A stretch of 64,000 bases of DNA from an uncultured Clostridia bacterium (lineage in GTDB: Bacteria; Bacillota; Clostridia; TANB77; CAG-508). Each line of letters opens with the position of its first letter. Position 1 is the stretch's first letter. A program made the translations under genes and the position numbers. The stretch is taken from assembly GCA_944388035.1 (NCBI GenBank), contig CALXHF010000003.1, forward strand, positions 62,001 to 126,000, given 5' to 3'. Below, piece by piece: positions 46,581 through 54,535 of this stretch. The notes beneath the pieces were generated by a model. That model did not search any database. It was not told the origin of the DNA and was given only the letters and a program-made list of their open reading frames with translations.

Positions 46581-46784
46581 ATGGTAGGTATAGTATTTTT
46601 AACTATAATTTTAATAGCAGTATGTTTTGTTTCTTATTGTAATTTAGAAACAATAAAAAAAGTGAGAACAAAATTATTAATTATAATAACAATATGTGTA
46701 TTTATAATAATTTTTGATTTATTTCTTATAGATATAAGCCTTTTAAATAATAATATAAAAATGGACAAGGTATGCTTATACTAA
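46581..46784 (+). CDS. Small two-segment membrane protein
   Basis: 67 residues, ATG 46581 after AAAAGGAATAA. Two hydrophobic segments (IVFLTIILIAVCFVSY, LLIIITICVFIIIFDLFLI) separated by a short basic turn. No family recognised. It overlaps the next small gene by 13 bases and lies in the BlaI/BlaR1 transcription unit. Confidence 0.6.
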   Translation: MVGIVFLTIILIAVCFVSYCNLETIKKVRTKLLIIITICVFIIIFDLFLIDISLLNNNIKMDKVCLY

Positions 46785-46951
46785 TAATATTAATACCTAT
46801 TGTTATAGAAGTTTCTGTATCAACAGTTTTGTTATTATTTACATATCTAATTAATAAATATAATAAGAAAAAAGTAAGAAAAAAAGCACTTATAATTTTA
46901 ATGATAATAATATTTTTGTTAAACATATCAATAATATTATGTTTATATTAA
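46772..46951 (+). CDS. Small membrane protein overlapping its neighbour
   Basis: 59 residues in a different frame, starting inside the previous gene (ATG 46772). Two hydrophobic stretches (ILIILIPIVIEVSVSTVLLLF, IILMIIIFLLNISIILCLY) flank NKYNKKKVRKK. The 13-base overlap suggests coupled translation, since no strong ribosome site is seen. Function unknown. Confidence 0.55.
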   Translation: MLILIILIPIVIEVSVSTVLLLFTYLINKYNKKKVRKKALIILMIIIFLLNISIILCLY

Positions 46952-46966
46952 AAGGGGGAACTTACA

Positions 46967-47341
46967 TTGGTTTTATTATTATATGCACTAGTTTTTGCAT
47001 TTACAATAGTATTAGAAGTAACAATTACAGGAAAATCAAAAAATACTAAATCTTGGTGTGCAGTAAATTACATATTATCATATTTTGTATCAATTGTAGT
47101 AGGTGGAATTTTAGGATATTTTGCAGGTGAGATATATGCTAAAAAACATATGATATTTGATGTAGGTTTTGGGCATTTGTTAGGAGGAGTAATGCATAGT
47201 GTTGTATTTATTCCATTTTATACATTATTATTTTCATTTCTTTATCAAAAGAAAAAGTTAAATTTAAGTTTTACAATTATATATATAATAGAAACAATTG
47301 GAATAACAATGGGAGCGTTTTTCTTATTATTAATTAGCTAA
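46967..47341 (+). CDS. Integral membrane protein, TTG start
   Basis: 124 residues, starting at TTG 46967 with GGGGGAA 7 bases upstream; no ATG is well placed. Four hydrophobic segments are visible (LLLYALVFAFTIVLEV, YILSYFVSIVVGGILGYFAG, GHLLGGVMHSVVFIPFYTLLFSF, FTIIYIIETIGITMGAFFLLL). Family not recognised. It is followed 10 bases later by the lysozyme gene. Confidence 0.65.
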   Translation: MVLLLYALVFAFTIVLEVTITGKSKNTKSWCAVNYILSYFVSIVVGGILGYFAGEIYAKKHMIFDVGFGHLLGGVMHSVVFIPFYTLLFSFLYQKKKLNLSFTIIYIIETIGITMGAFFLLLIS

Positions 47342-47351
47342 GGAGTAACTT

Positions 47352-48764
47352 ATGGAATTTATAAAAAAGAATAAAAAAATATTAATAACCGTATTAATTA
47401 TAACTTTAATATTGTTTGTAATATTTCTACTTATGGTAAATGGATATATAATACCAACAAAAATAGAAGCAGAAAAGTTTGAAGTAAAAGGTGTAGATGT
47501 ATCAGAATATCAAGGAGAGGTAGATTGGGATAAAATAAAAGAACAAAATATAGACTTTGCATTTATAAAAGCAACAGAAGGAAGTAAAGGAAAAGACAAT
47601 TCTTTTGATAAAAATTATGAAAAACTAAAAAATATGGATATGTTACTTGGTTTATATCACTTTTTTAGTTTTGAAAGCTTAGGAGAAGAACAAGCAGATA
47701 ATTATATAAAAGTAGTAGGAAATATAGAAAATGATGAAAATCTAATGTTACCAATAATAGATATAGAATATTATAGTTATTATAAAAAAGTAAAACCAAA
47801 TAAAGAGTGGGTAACAAAGGAATTACAAAAAATGTTAGACAAATTAGAAAAAACATATAGGGTAAAACCAATAATATATACAACAATGGAATTTTACCAA
47901 GAATATATAGAAGGTGAATTTCTAGAATATGATATCTGGATAAGAAATATATTAACAAAACCAGATTTAGAAAATAGAGAATGGAAATTTTGGCAGTATA
48001 CGGGAAGAGGAAAATTAGAAGGATATAATGGAGAAGAAAAATATATAGATTTAAATGTGTTTAATGGAAGCAAAGAAGATTTTGTAAATTATGTGAAAAG
48101 TAAAAAAGAAGAAAAGAAAAATAATTTTAATAGAGAAGAACAAGAAAAAATAGAAAAAGAAGAAAATACAATAAAATCAGTATATAGTACAGATGTAATA
48201 AATATAGAAGAAAACACATATGAAGTAAAAACATCAGATGGGGAAATATTAAAGGTGTCATTAAATTCAAATGATAATAATGATAATATAGAAATTATAA
48301 ATAGAAGAACAGAAGAAATTATTGACATTAGTGATATTAATAATAAAAATATTATTAAAATAAATGATAAACTAGGTTTTGAAAATGTGTATATAAGAAA
48401 AGGTGAAATAGTTTTTACAAATGAAAGTAAAGTGTATTTAACAAGAAAAATATCTGGAGAAGAATTAAAAGAAGAAATGTTAAAAAGTGAAATAAACTTT
48501 GATTTAGAAGATGTAGAAAAAAGTGGAAACAATTATGTTTTAAAAGGAGAAACAATAGATTGGTATTTTACAACAAAATATGAAGAAGCGGAAAAATTCA
48601 AATTAGAGATAATAGTAAATAACAAAACTAATATATTAGGAGAACAAGGAAAAATAGAAGAAAAAATAGAAAATTTAAATGGAACATTATATATAACACT
48701 AGACCAAAACGAACTAAAAAAAGGAAAACTAGTTGCAACTAATATAGAAGTAATGGGTTGTTAG
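47352..48764 (+). CDS. Membrane-anchored GH25 lysozyme
   Basis: 470 residues. An N-terminal signal-anchor (about 9-30) precedes a GH25 domain (about 45-235): VKGVDVSEYQGEVDWDKIK, FAFIKATEG, LGLYHFFSF, LPIIDIEYY with the catalytic Asp/Glu, and KFWQYTGRG. The C-terminal half is a Lys/Glu-rich linker and a beta domain I do not recognise. It should cleave the glycan strands of peptidoglycan at the cell surface. Its TAG stop is formed by the first bases of the repeat element at 48763. Confidence 0.92.
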   Translation: MEFIKKNKKILITVLIITLILFVIFLLMVNGYIIPTKIEAEKFEVKGVDVSEYQGEVDWDKIKEQNIDFAFIKATEGSKGKDNSFDKNYEKLKNMDMLLGLYHFFSFESLGEEQADNYIKVVGNIENDENLMLPIIDIEYYSYYKKVKPNKEWVTKELQKMLDKLEKTYRVKPIIYTTMEFYQEYIEGEFLEYDIWIRNILTKPDLENREWKFWQYTGRGKLEGYNGEEKYIDLNVFNGSKEDFVNYVKSKKEEKKNNFNREEQEKIEKEENTIKSVYSTDVINIEENTYEVKTSDGEILKVSLNSNDNNDNIEIINRRTEEIIDISDINNKNIIKINDKLGFENVYIRKGEIVFTNESKVYLTRKISGEELKEEMLKSEINFDLEDVEKSGNNYVLKGETIDWYFTTKYEEAEKFKLEIIVNNKTNILGEQGKIEEKIENLNGTLYITLDQNELKKGKLVATNIEVMGC

Positions 48765-49241
48765 GGACGTTTCATTTGCGACCAAAAGGTCGCATTTGGG
48801 ACACATCTCTAAAATAAAATGAGGTTGTTAGTATGGATAAATGGGAAGAAGAGTTAGAAAAAGACATCAAAAAAACTAAAAAGGATAGAAACATTTTAAT
48901 AATTATATTTGTTATACTTGCTGTTATTATTTTAATTTCGTGTTTTGCTCTATTTTTCTTTTTCTATATATGGCCATATTTGTTAGTAAGAATATTATCA
49001 GCAGGTGGGTAAATTTTGAAATATGTGTAAAAAAGAAAAAATGTGTAAATTATATCAAAAAAACAGAAGATTATGTGTAAAATACATTAAAAATATAGAA
49101 AAAAACGTGTAAATTTTTGGAGAATATGCTATATTATTTAATATATAAGCAATATAGAATAAAATAAATGACATTAGAGTGTAATTATTATTATATAGAT
49201 GTGTCCTAAATTGGACAAAATGTCCAAAAGGAAACGTCCCT
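48763..49241. mobile_element. 479-bp MITE-like element with 44-45 bp structured terminal inverted repeats
   Basis: Left end 48763-48807 and right end 49198-49241 are inverted copies. Both begin AGGGACGTTTC, contain an internal hairpin (GCGACC/GGTCGC on the left, GGACA/TGTCC on the right) and end GGACACATC. Between them lie a 59-codon membrane-protein gene and an A/T-rich stretch. No transposase is encoded, so movement would need one in trans. The left end forms the stop codon of the lysozyme gene and the right end abuts the ribosome site of the penicillin-binding protein. Confidence 0.7.
48833..49012 (+). CDS. Small single-span membrane protein inside the repeat-bounded element
   Basis: 59 residues, ATG 48833 behind GAGGT. 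It opens MDKWEEELEKDIKKTKKDRN, followed by a long hydrophobic span with FFFFYIWPYLL, and ends SAGG. Function unknown. It is the only open frame between the inverted repeats; 49013-49197 holds no gene that I can see. Confidence 0.6.
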   Translation: MDKWEEELEKDIKKTKKDRNILIIIFVILAVIILISCFALFFFFYIWPYLLVRILSAGG

Positions 49242-49251
49242 GGAGGTAGTT

Positions 49252-51267
49252 ATGGAAAAAAAGAAAGTTTTAATAGGAGTAATTGTTTTAGTAATAATTG
49301 TAGTTGCTATAATTTTAGGTGTTGTAATTATACAAAATACCGAAAAAGATAAGGTAAAAGATTTGGTTACTGAATATTTTAGTTTAGTAAATGATAAAAA
49401 TTATGATGAATTATATTCAAAAGTTGCTTCTATGAATATGAGTAAAGATGATTTTGTAACTAGAAATAAAAATATTTATGAAGGTATTGATTGTGCTAAT
49501 ATTGAAATAAATATTAAAAATGTAGAAAAAGCAGATAAAGGTTATAATATTACATATAATGAAAAGTTTTTTACATCAGCTGGTGAGGTTGAATTTGATA
49601 ATACTGCAAATGTTGTAAAAGAAAATAAGGAACTAAAATTAAAATGGGACTCTCATATAATATTTCCACAACTTAATGATGATGAAAAAGTAAGAGTTTC
49701 TACAATAAAAGCTAAAAGAGGTAGTATATTAGATAGAAATGATATAGCTTTAGCAGAAGATGGAAATATTGCTTCTGTTGGAATTGTGCCAGGAAAACTT
49801 GGTGAAAATAGAGATGAAAGTATTTCTAAAATTTCAGAGTTAACTGGTGTTTCTACTGATTATATAAATGAACTTTTAAATGCTTCTTATGTAAAAGATG
49901 ATACTTTTGTTGCTGTTAAGAAAATCGTAGATAGCAATCAAGATTTAAAAAATGAATTACTTACGATTCCAGGTGTTATGATAAATAAAGAAGACGGAAG
50001 AGTGTATAGTTTAGGAAAAGAAGCTTCTCATTTAATTGGTTATGTGCAACCAATTAGTAGTGAAGAATTAAAAGAAAATGAAGGAAAAGGTTATACAACA
50101 AATAGTTTGATTGGAAAAACTGGTTTAGAACTTGCTTATGAAGATACTTTAAGAGGTATTGATGGTACTGATATTTATATTGTAGATGAAAACGAAAATA
50201 GAGTTTCTACAATTGCAAAACAGGATAAAAAAGATGGTAAAGATGTAAAATTAACAATTGATAGTAATTTACAAAAACAAGTATATGACCAAATGCAACA
50301 AGATAAAGGACTTTTTGTTATAATGGAGCCTAAAACAGGAGAATTATTAGCTTTAGTTAGTACACCTTCTTTTGATTCAAATGATTTTGTTGTAGGTTTA
50401 ACTACAGATAAATGGAACGAACTAAATAATGATGAAAATAGACCTTTATTTAATAGATTTACACAAAAATATTGCCCAGGTTCTACATTTAAACCAATTA
50501 CAGGAGCAATTGGTTTGACTACTGGAAAAATAAGTGCAGATGAAGATTTAGGATATAGAGGAACTAGCTGGCAAAAAGATAGTTCTTGGGGAAATTATCA
50601 TATAACAACACTTACAGACTATTCTGGTCCAAAGAATTTGTTAAATGGTATTATATATTCTGATAACATTTATTTTGCACAAACAGCCTTGAAAATCGGA
50701 GCAGAAAGTTTTGCAAGTAGCTTAGATAAAATTGGCTTTAACCAAAATATAGATTTTCCACTTACACTTTCTAAATCTCAATATGCTAATGATAATGGAA
50801 CTAAAATAGAAGGTGAAACAAAACTTGCAGATAGTGGATATGGACAAGGAAGTATTCTAGTAAATCCTATACATATGGCATCTATATATTCTGCTTTTGC
50901 AAATGACGGTAATATGATTAAACCAAGAATTGAATATGATGAAAGCAAAAACGGCGAAGTCTTAATAGAAAATGCTTTTTCAAAAGAAGCTTCAGATATT
51001 ATTGAAGAAGATTTAATTCAAGTTGTAGAAAGTGGAACAGCAACTGATATGAAAATAGATGGTCTAACGATTGCAGGAAAGACTGGAACAGCAGAACTTA
51101 AGAGCTCACAAGAAGATACTCAAAGCGGAACTTTAGGTTGGTTTAATTGTTATACTATAAATAGAGAAGGTGGAGATTTATTAATTATATCTATGGTAGA
51201 AAATGTACAAGATAACACAGACGGTGGTAGCCATTACTTGATTAAAAAGATTAGAAATTTATTATAA
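49252..51267 (+). CDS. Class B penicillin-binding protein with MecA-type NTF2-like domain
   Basis: 671 residues. A signal-anchor (about 5-27) is followed by an NTF2-like MecA_N domain (VTEYFSLVNDKNYDELYSKV), a dimerisation domain opening RGSILDRND, and the transpeptidase domain: Ser411-x-x-Lys414 in STFKP, SDN at 470-472 and KTGT from 610. It cross-links septal or side-wall peptidoglycan. The architecture equals that of PBP2a and Bacillus PbpC, which often have low beta-lactam affinity, but resistance cannot be read from sequence. GGAGGT precedes the ATG and touches the mobile element. Confidence 0.93.
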   Translation: MEKKKVLIGVIVLVIIVVAIILGVVIIQNTEKDKVKDLVTEYFSLVNDKNYDELYSKVASMNMSKDDFVTRNKNIYEGIDCANIEINIKNVEKADKGYNITYNEKFFTSAGEVEFDNTANVVKENKELKLKWDSHIIFPQLNDDEKVRVSTIKAKRGSILDRNDIALAEDGNIASVGIVPGKLGENRDESISKISELTGVSTDYINELLNASYVKDDTFVAVKKIVDSNQDLKNELLTIPGVMINKEDGRVYSLGKEASHLIGYVQPISSEELKENEGKGYTTNSLIGKTGLELAYEDTLRGIDGTDIYIVDENENRVSTIAKQDKKDGKDVKLTIDSNLQKQVYDQMQQDKGLFVIMEPKTGELLALVSTPSFDSNDFVVGLTTDKWNELNNDENRPLFNRFTQKYCPGSTFKPITGAIGLTTGKISADEDLGYRGTSWQKDSSWGNYHITTLTDYSGPKNLLNGIIYSDNIYFAQTALKIGAESFASSLDKIGFNQNIDFPLTLSKSQYANDNGTKIEGETKLADSGYGQGSILVNPIHMASIYSAFANDGNMIKPRIEYDESKNGEVLIENAFSKEASDIIEEDLIQVVESGTATDMKIDGLTIAGKTGTAELKSSQEDTQSGTLGWFNCYTINREGGDLLIISMVENVQDNTDGGSHYLIKKIRNLL

Positions 51268-51280
51268 ACATTTTAAAAAT

Positions 51281-51309
51281 TTGACACGAACTTATTCTAG
51301 TGCTATAAT
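51281..51309 (+). promoter_or_regulatory. Consensus promoter of the SCIFF locus
   Basis: TTGACA (51281-51286), 17 bases, TATAAT (51304-51309): a perfect sigma-A promoter 31 bases before the peptide start. Confidence 0.92.
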
Positions 51310-51340
51310 AATAGCTGATTAAAAAAACGGAGGGATAGAA

Positions 51341-51487
51341 ATGAAAAGAATAGTAACATTAAATACAAGAAATTTAGAAAAAAGTAAAGTAAATGGTGGA
51401 TGTGGAGAATGCCAAACATCTTGCCAATCAGCTTGTAAAACATCTTGTGGCGTAGCAAACCAAAAATGTGAAAATGCAAATAAATAA
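51341..51487 (+). CDS. scfA: SCIFF six-cysteine ranthipeptide precursor
   Basis: 48 residues: a leader MKRIVTLNTRNLEKSK and a core with six Cys at 21, 24, 28, 32, 36 and 43, the spacing of the SCIFF family (six cysteines in forty-five residues). GGAGG is 7 bases before the ATG. The partner radical SAM maturase follows. In studied examples the maturase installs a thioether (ranthionine) cross-link. The pair is nearly universal in Clostridia and of unsettled function, which supports the taxonomic reading of this window. Confidence 0.95.
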   Translation: MKRIVTLNTRNLEKSKVNGGCGECQTSCQSACKTSCGVANQKCENANK

Positions 51488-51498
51488 AATTAAAAAGA

Positions 51499-51526
51499 AT
51501 TGCCGGCTTAGGTCGGCAATTTATTT
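51499..51526 (+). terminator. Hairpin between the SCIFF peptide and its maturase
   Basis: ATTGCCG pairs with CGGCAAT around GCTTAGGT. A partial terminator here would keep peptide levels above enzyme levels. Confidence 0.75.
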
Positions 51527-51599
51527 CAGTTGTGGAAATAAATAAAAAATAGAAAATAAAAAGATAGAAAATAAAAAAGAAAAAATGGGAGTAAGAAAA

Positions 51600-52985
51600 A
51601 TGATACATTGTTATAAATTAAATGGATATAATATAGTTTTAGATACATATAGTGGAGGAGTACACGCAGTAGATGAGTTAAGCTATGACATAATAGAATT
51701 ATTAGATAAAGGAATTGATAGAGAAGAAATAAAAAATAAAATGCTTGATAAATACAAGATTTCAACATCAGATATAGAAGAAACATTTTCAGAAATAGAT
51801 AATTTGATAGAAAGTGGTATGTTATTTACTGAAGATAGTTTTAAAGGCCAAAATCTAGATTTAAAGAAAAGAGATAATGTAATAAAAGCACTATGTTTAC
51901 ACATAGCACATACTTGTAATTTGAATTGTGAATATTGTTTTGCAGGGCAAGGAAAATATCACGGAGAAGATGCTTTAATGAGTTTTGAAGTTGGTAAAAA
52001 AGCATTAGACTTTTTAGTAGAAAACTCAGGAACAAGAAAAAACCTAGAAGTGGACTTTTTTGGTGGAGAACCTCTAGTTAATTTTGATGTTGTAAAAAAA
52101 CTTGTGAAATATGCAAGAAGCATCGAAGAAAAGGTAGGTAAACATTTTAGATTTACACTAACAACAAATGGCGTTCTTTTAGATGATGAAGTAATAGATT
52201 TTTTAAATAAAGAAATGAATAATGTAGTATTAAGTTTAGATGGAAGAAAAGAAATAAATGATGCTAAAAGAAAGAGATTAGATGGAAAAGGTAGTTATGA
52301 TATAATAGTTCCTAATTTCCAAAATTTTGTTAAAAAAAGAGGAGATAAAGAATATTACATAAGAGGAACATTTACTAGAAATAATTTAGATTTTACAAAT
52401 GACATCTTCCATATGTTAGATTTAGGTTTTACAGAACTATCAATGGAGCCAGTAGTTTCTAAACCAGACACTGATTATGCTTTAAAAGAAGAAGATTTAC
52501 CTATTATTTATGAGCAATATGAAATTTTAGCAAAAGAAATGATAAAAAGAAGAAGGGAAGGAAAACCATTTACATTTTACCATTATATGATAGATTTATC
52601 AGGTGGACCTTGTATCTATAAAAGAATCACAGGTTGTGGTTCTGGGACAGAATATTTAGCAGTCACACCAAATGGTGATTTTTATCCTTGTCATCAATTT
52701 GTAGGAGATAAAAAATTCATAATGGGAAATGTAGATGAGGGAATAACAAATGAAAAATTAAGAGATGAATTTAAACTTTGTAATGTGTATTCAAGAAAAA
52801 AATGTGAGAATTGTTGGGCAAAACTATACTGTAGTGGAGGATGTTCTGCAAATAGCTATCATACAACAGGAAGTATTAATGATGTCTATGAGTATGGTTG
52901 TAAGTTGTTCAAAAAAAGGATAGAGTGTGCCATAATGGTAAAAATATCAGAAGCGATGGACGAAATGGAAAAGGAAAACAAATAA
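51600..52985 (+). CDS. scfB: SCIFF radical SAM maturase
   Basis: 461 residues from the ATG at 51600 (GGAG 9 bases upstream), giving the family's usual start MIHCYKLNGYNIVLD. The peptide-binding RRE-like N-terminus is followed by the radical SAM cluster CNLNCEYC (Cys106, 110, 113) and a C-terminal SPASM region with many cysteines: TGCGSG, YPCHQF, KKCENCWAKLYCSGGC, then YGCKLF. It forms the thioether link in the upstream peptide. Confidence 0.96.
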   Translation: MIHCYKLNGYNIVLDTYSGGVHAVDELSYDIIELLDKGIDREEIKNKMLDKYKISTSDIEETFSEIDNLIESGMLFTEDSFKGQNLDLKKRDNVIKALCLHIAHTCNLNCEYCFAGQGKYHGEDALMSFEVGKKALDFLVENSGTRKNLEVDFFGGEPLVNFDVVKKLVKYARSIEEKVGKHFRFTLTTNGVLLDDEVIDFLNKEMNNVVLSLDGRKEINDAKRKRLDGKGSYDIIVPNFQNFVKKRGDKEYYIRGTFTRNNLDFTNDIFHMLDLGFTELSMEPVVSKPDTDYALKEEDLPIIYEQYEILAKEMIKRRREGKPFTFYHYMIDLSGGPCIYKRITGCGSGTEYLAVTPNGDFYPCHQFVGDKKFIMGNVDEGITNEKLRDEFKLCNVYSRKKCENCWAKLYCSGGCSANSYHTTGSINDVYEYGCKLFKKRIECAIMVKISEAMDEMEKENK

Positions 52986-52986
52986 T

Positions 52987-54447
52987 ATGGGAAATTTAGA
53001 AGAAAGATTAGAAAATTATTTTAATGAAGACTATCTTCCTATGCATATGCCAGGACATAAAAGAAATATTAAACTTTTAGGAGAAAAATTACCATATAGA
53101 ATAGATATAACAGAAATAGATGGTTTTGATGATTTACATCACCCAGAAGGTATTATAAAAGAAATTGAAGAAAAAGCTAAGAAAATATATAAAAGTAATA
53201 AAAGTTTTATATTAGTAAATGGAAGTACTTGCGGGATATTAGCAGGGATAAGAAGTGTTGTAAATTATGGTGATAAAGTAGTAGTTGCAAGAAATAGTCA
53301 TAAATCTATATATAATGCAATTGAATTAAATGGCTTAAATCCTATTTATGTATTACCTAAAATAGATAAAAATGGGATAAATAAAGAGATAAAAGCTAGT
53401 GATGTTGAAACTATTTTTGGAAAAAATAGAGATATTAAATTAGTAATTATAACATCACCGACATATGAAGGAGTACTTAGTGATATAAAAACTATAGTAA
53501 ATGTAGCACATAAATATAAAGTGCCTGTTTTAGTAGATGAAGCACACGGAGCACATCTAAATTTTATGAAAAATTCTAATTATGAAGCATTAAATTGTGG
53601 TGCAGATATTGTAATACAAAGCCTTCATAAAACATTACCTGCTTTAACAGGAACAGCGATTTTACATATACAAGGTGATTTAGTAAAAGAAGAAAATATA
53701 AGAAGAGAGTTATCTATTTTTGAGACAAGTAGTCCTTCATATATTTTAATGTCTTCTATTGATGAGTGTTTAAGTTTAATAGAAAGTAATGGTAAAAAAC
53801 TATTTTTAGATTATCAAGAAAATTTAAAATATTTTTATAATGAAGCAAGAAAATTAAAAAAACTAAAAATATTAGGAAATGAAATATTAAATAAAAATAA
53901 TAATGGAAAAAGCAAAGAAAAAATAAGAAAAGAATTATATGATTTTGGTAAAATAGTTATAATTACTAAAAATACTAATATAACGGGAAAAGAACTAGCA
54001 GATATTTTAAGAGAAGATTATAAAATAGAAATAGAAATGTCATCTACTTATTATATAATTGCTATGACAAGTATTTGCGATAATAAAGAAAGTTTTGAAA
54101 GGTTGTTAAATGCTCTAAAAGAAATTGATTTAAAATTAGTAGAAGAAAAAGTAAAAGAAGAAGCAAATAATGATTTTACATATTATGATGTGGATTTACC
54201 AAGAAAAGCTATGCCAATAAATGAAGCTTTAAATAGTAAAAAGTTTGTGTTAGAAAATTATAAGAATTTAGAGGGAAAAATATCTAAAGAATATATATTT
54301 GCATATCCACCAGGTATACCAATTATTACACCTGGGGAAGTTTTCGATAAAAATATAATAAATATTATCGAAAATTATATGAAAGCAAATATAGAATTAA
54401 GAAGTACTTTTGATAAATTTCCTAATATAGAAATTGTGGATTTTTAA
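52987..54447 (+). CDS. Orn/Lys/Arg decarboxylase-family PLP enzyme
   Basis: 486 residues, the short YaaO-like form. LPMHMPGHKRN opens the catalytic domain, then NGSTCGILAGIRSVV, VVARNSHKSIYNAIEL, VDEAHGAHLNF (Asp for the pyridine nitrogen) and SLHKTLPALTGTA with the PLP lysine. The C-terminal part carries AYPPGIPIITPGE. It probably decarboxylates lysine, ornithine or arginine to a polyamine precursor; substrate undetermined. It starts 1 base after the scfB stop, so it is co-transcribed. Confidence 0.9.
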   Translation: MGNLEERLENYFNEDYLPMHMPGHKRNIKLLGEKLPYRIDITEIDGFDDLHHPEGIIKEIEEKAKKIYKSNKSFILVNGSTCGILAGIRSVVNYGDKVVVARNSHKSIYNAIELNGLNPIYVLPKIDKNGINKEIKASDVETIFGKNRDIKLVIITSPTYEGVLSDIKTIVNVAHKYKVPVLVDEAHGAHLNFMKNSNYEALNCGADIVIQSLHKTLPALTGTAILHIQGDLVKEENIRRELSIFETSSPSYILMSSIDECLSLIESNGKKLFLDYQENLKYFYNEARKLKKLKILGNEILNKNNNGKSKEKIRKELYDFGKIVIITKNTNITGKELADILREDYKIEIEMSSTYYIIAMTSICDNKESFERLLNALKEIDLKLVEEKVKEEANNDFTYYDVDLPRKAMPINEALNSKKFVLENYKNLEGKISKEYIFAYPPGIPIITPGEVFDKNIINIIENYMKANIELRSTFDKFPNIEIVDF

Positions 54448-54458
54448 ATTTAAAATAC

Positions 54459-54477
54459 TAGGTGGTCAGTTATTGAT
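54459..54477 (-). promoter_or_regulatory. Candidate lipid-gene operator overlapping the acyl-CoA synthetase -35 box
   Basis: Read on the minus strand, it shows CTGACCAC-n-TAG, matching the elements before fabH and fabF. It sits against the -35 box of the next promoter, where a repressor would act. Confidence 0.45.
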
Positions 54478-54501
54478 ATAAAATAAAAAAAATAGTATAA
54501 T
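54473..54501 (+). promoter_or_regulatory. Promoter of the acyl-CoA synthetase gene
   Basis: TTGATA (54473-54478), 17 bases, TATAAT (54496-54501). Confidence 0.85.
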
Positions 54502-54535
54502 GTGAAAGTGTTAACAAATGAAAGGAGAGTTATAT

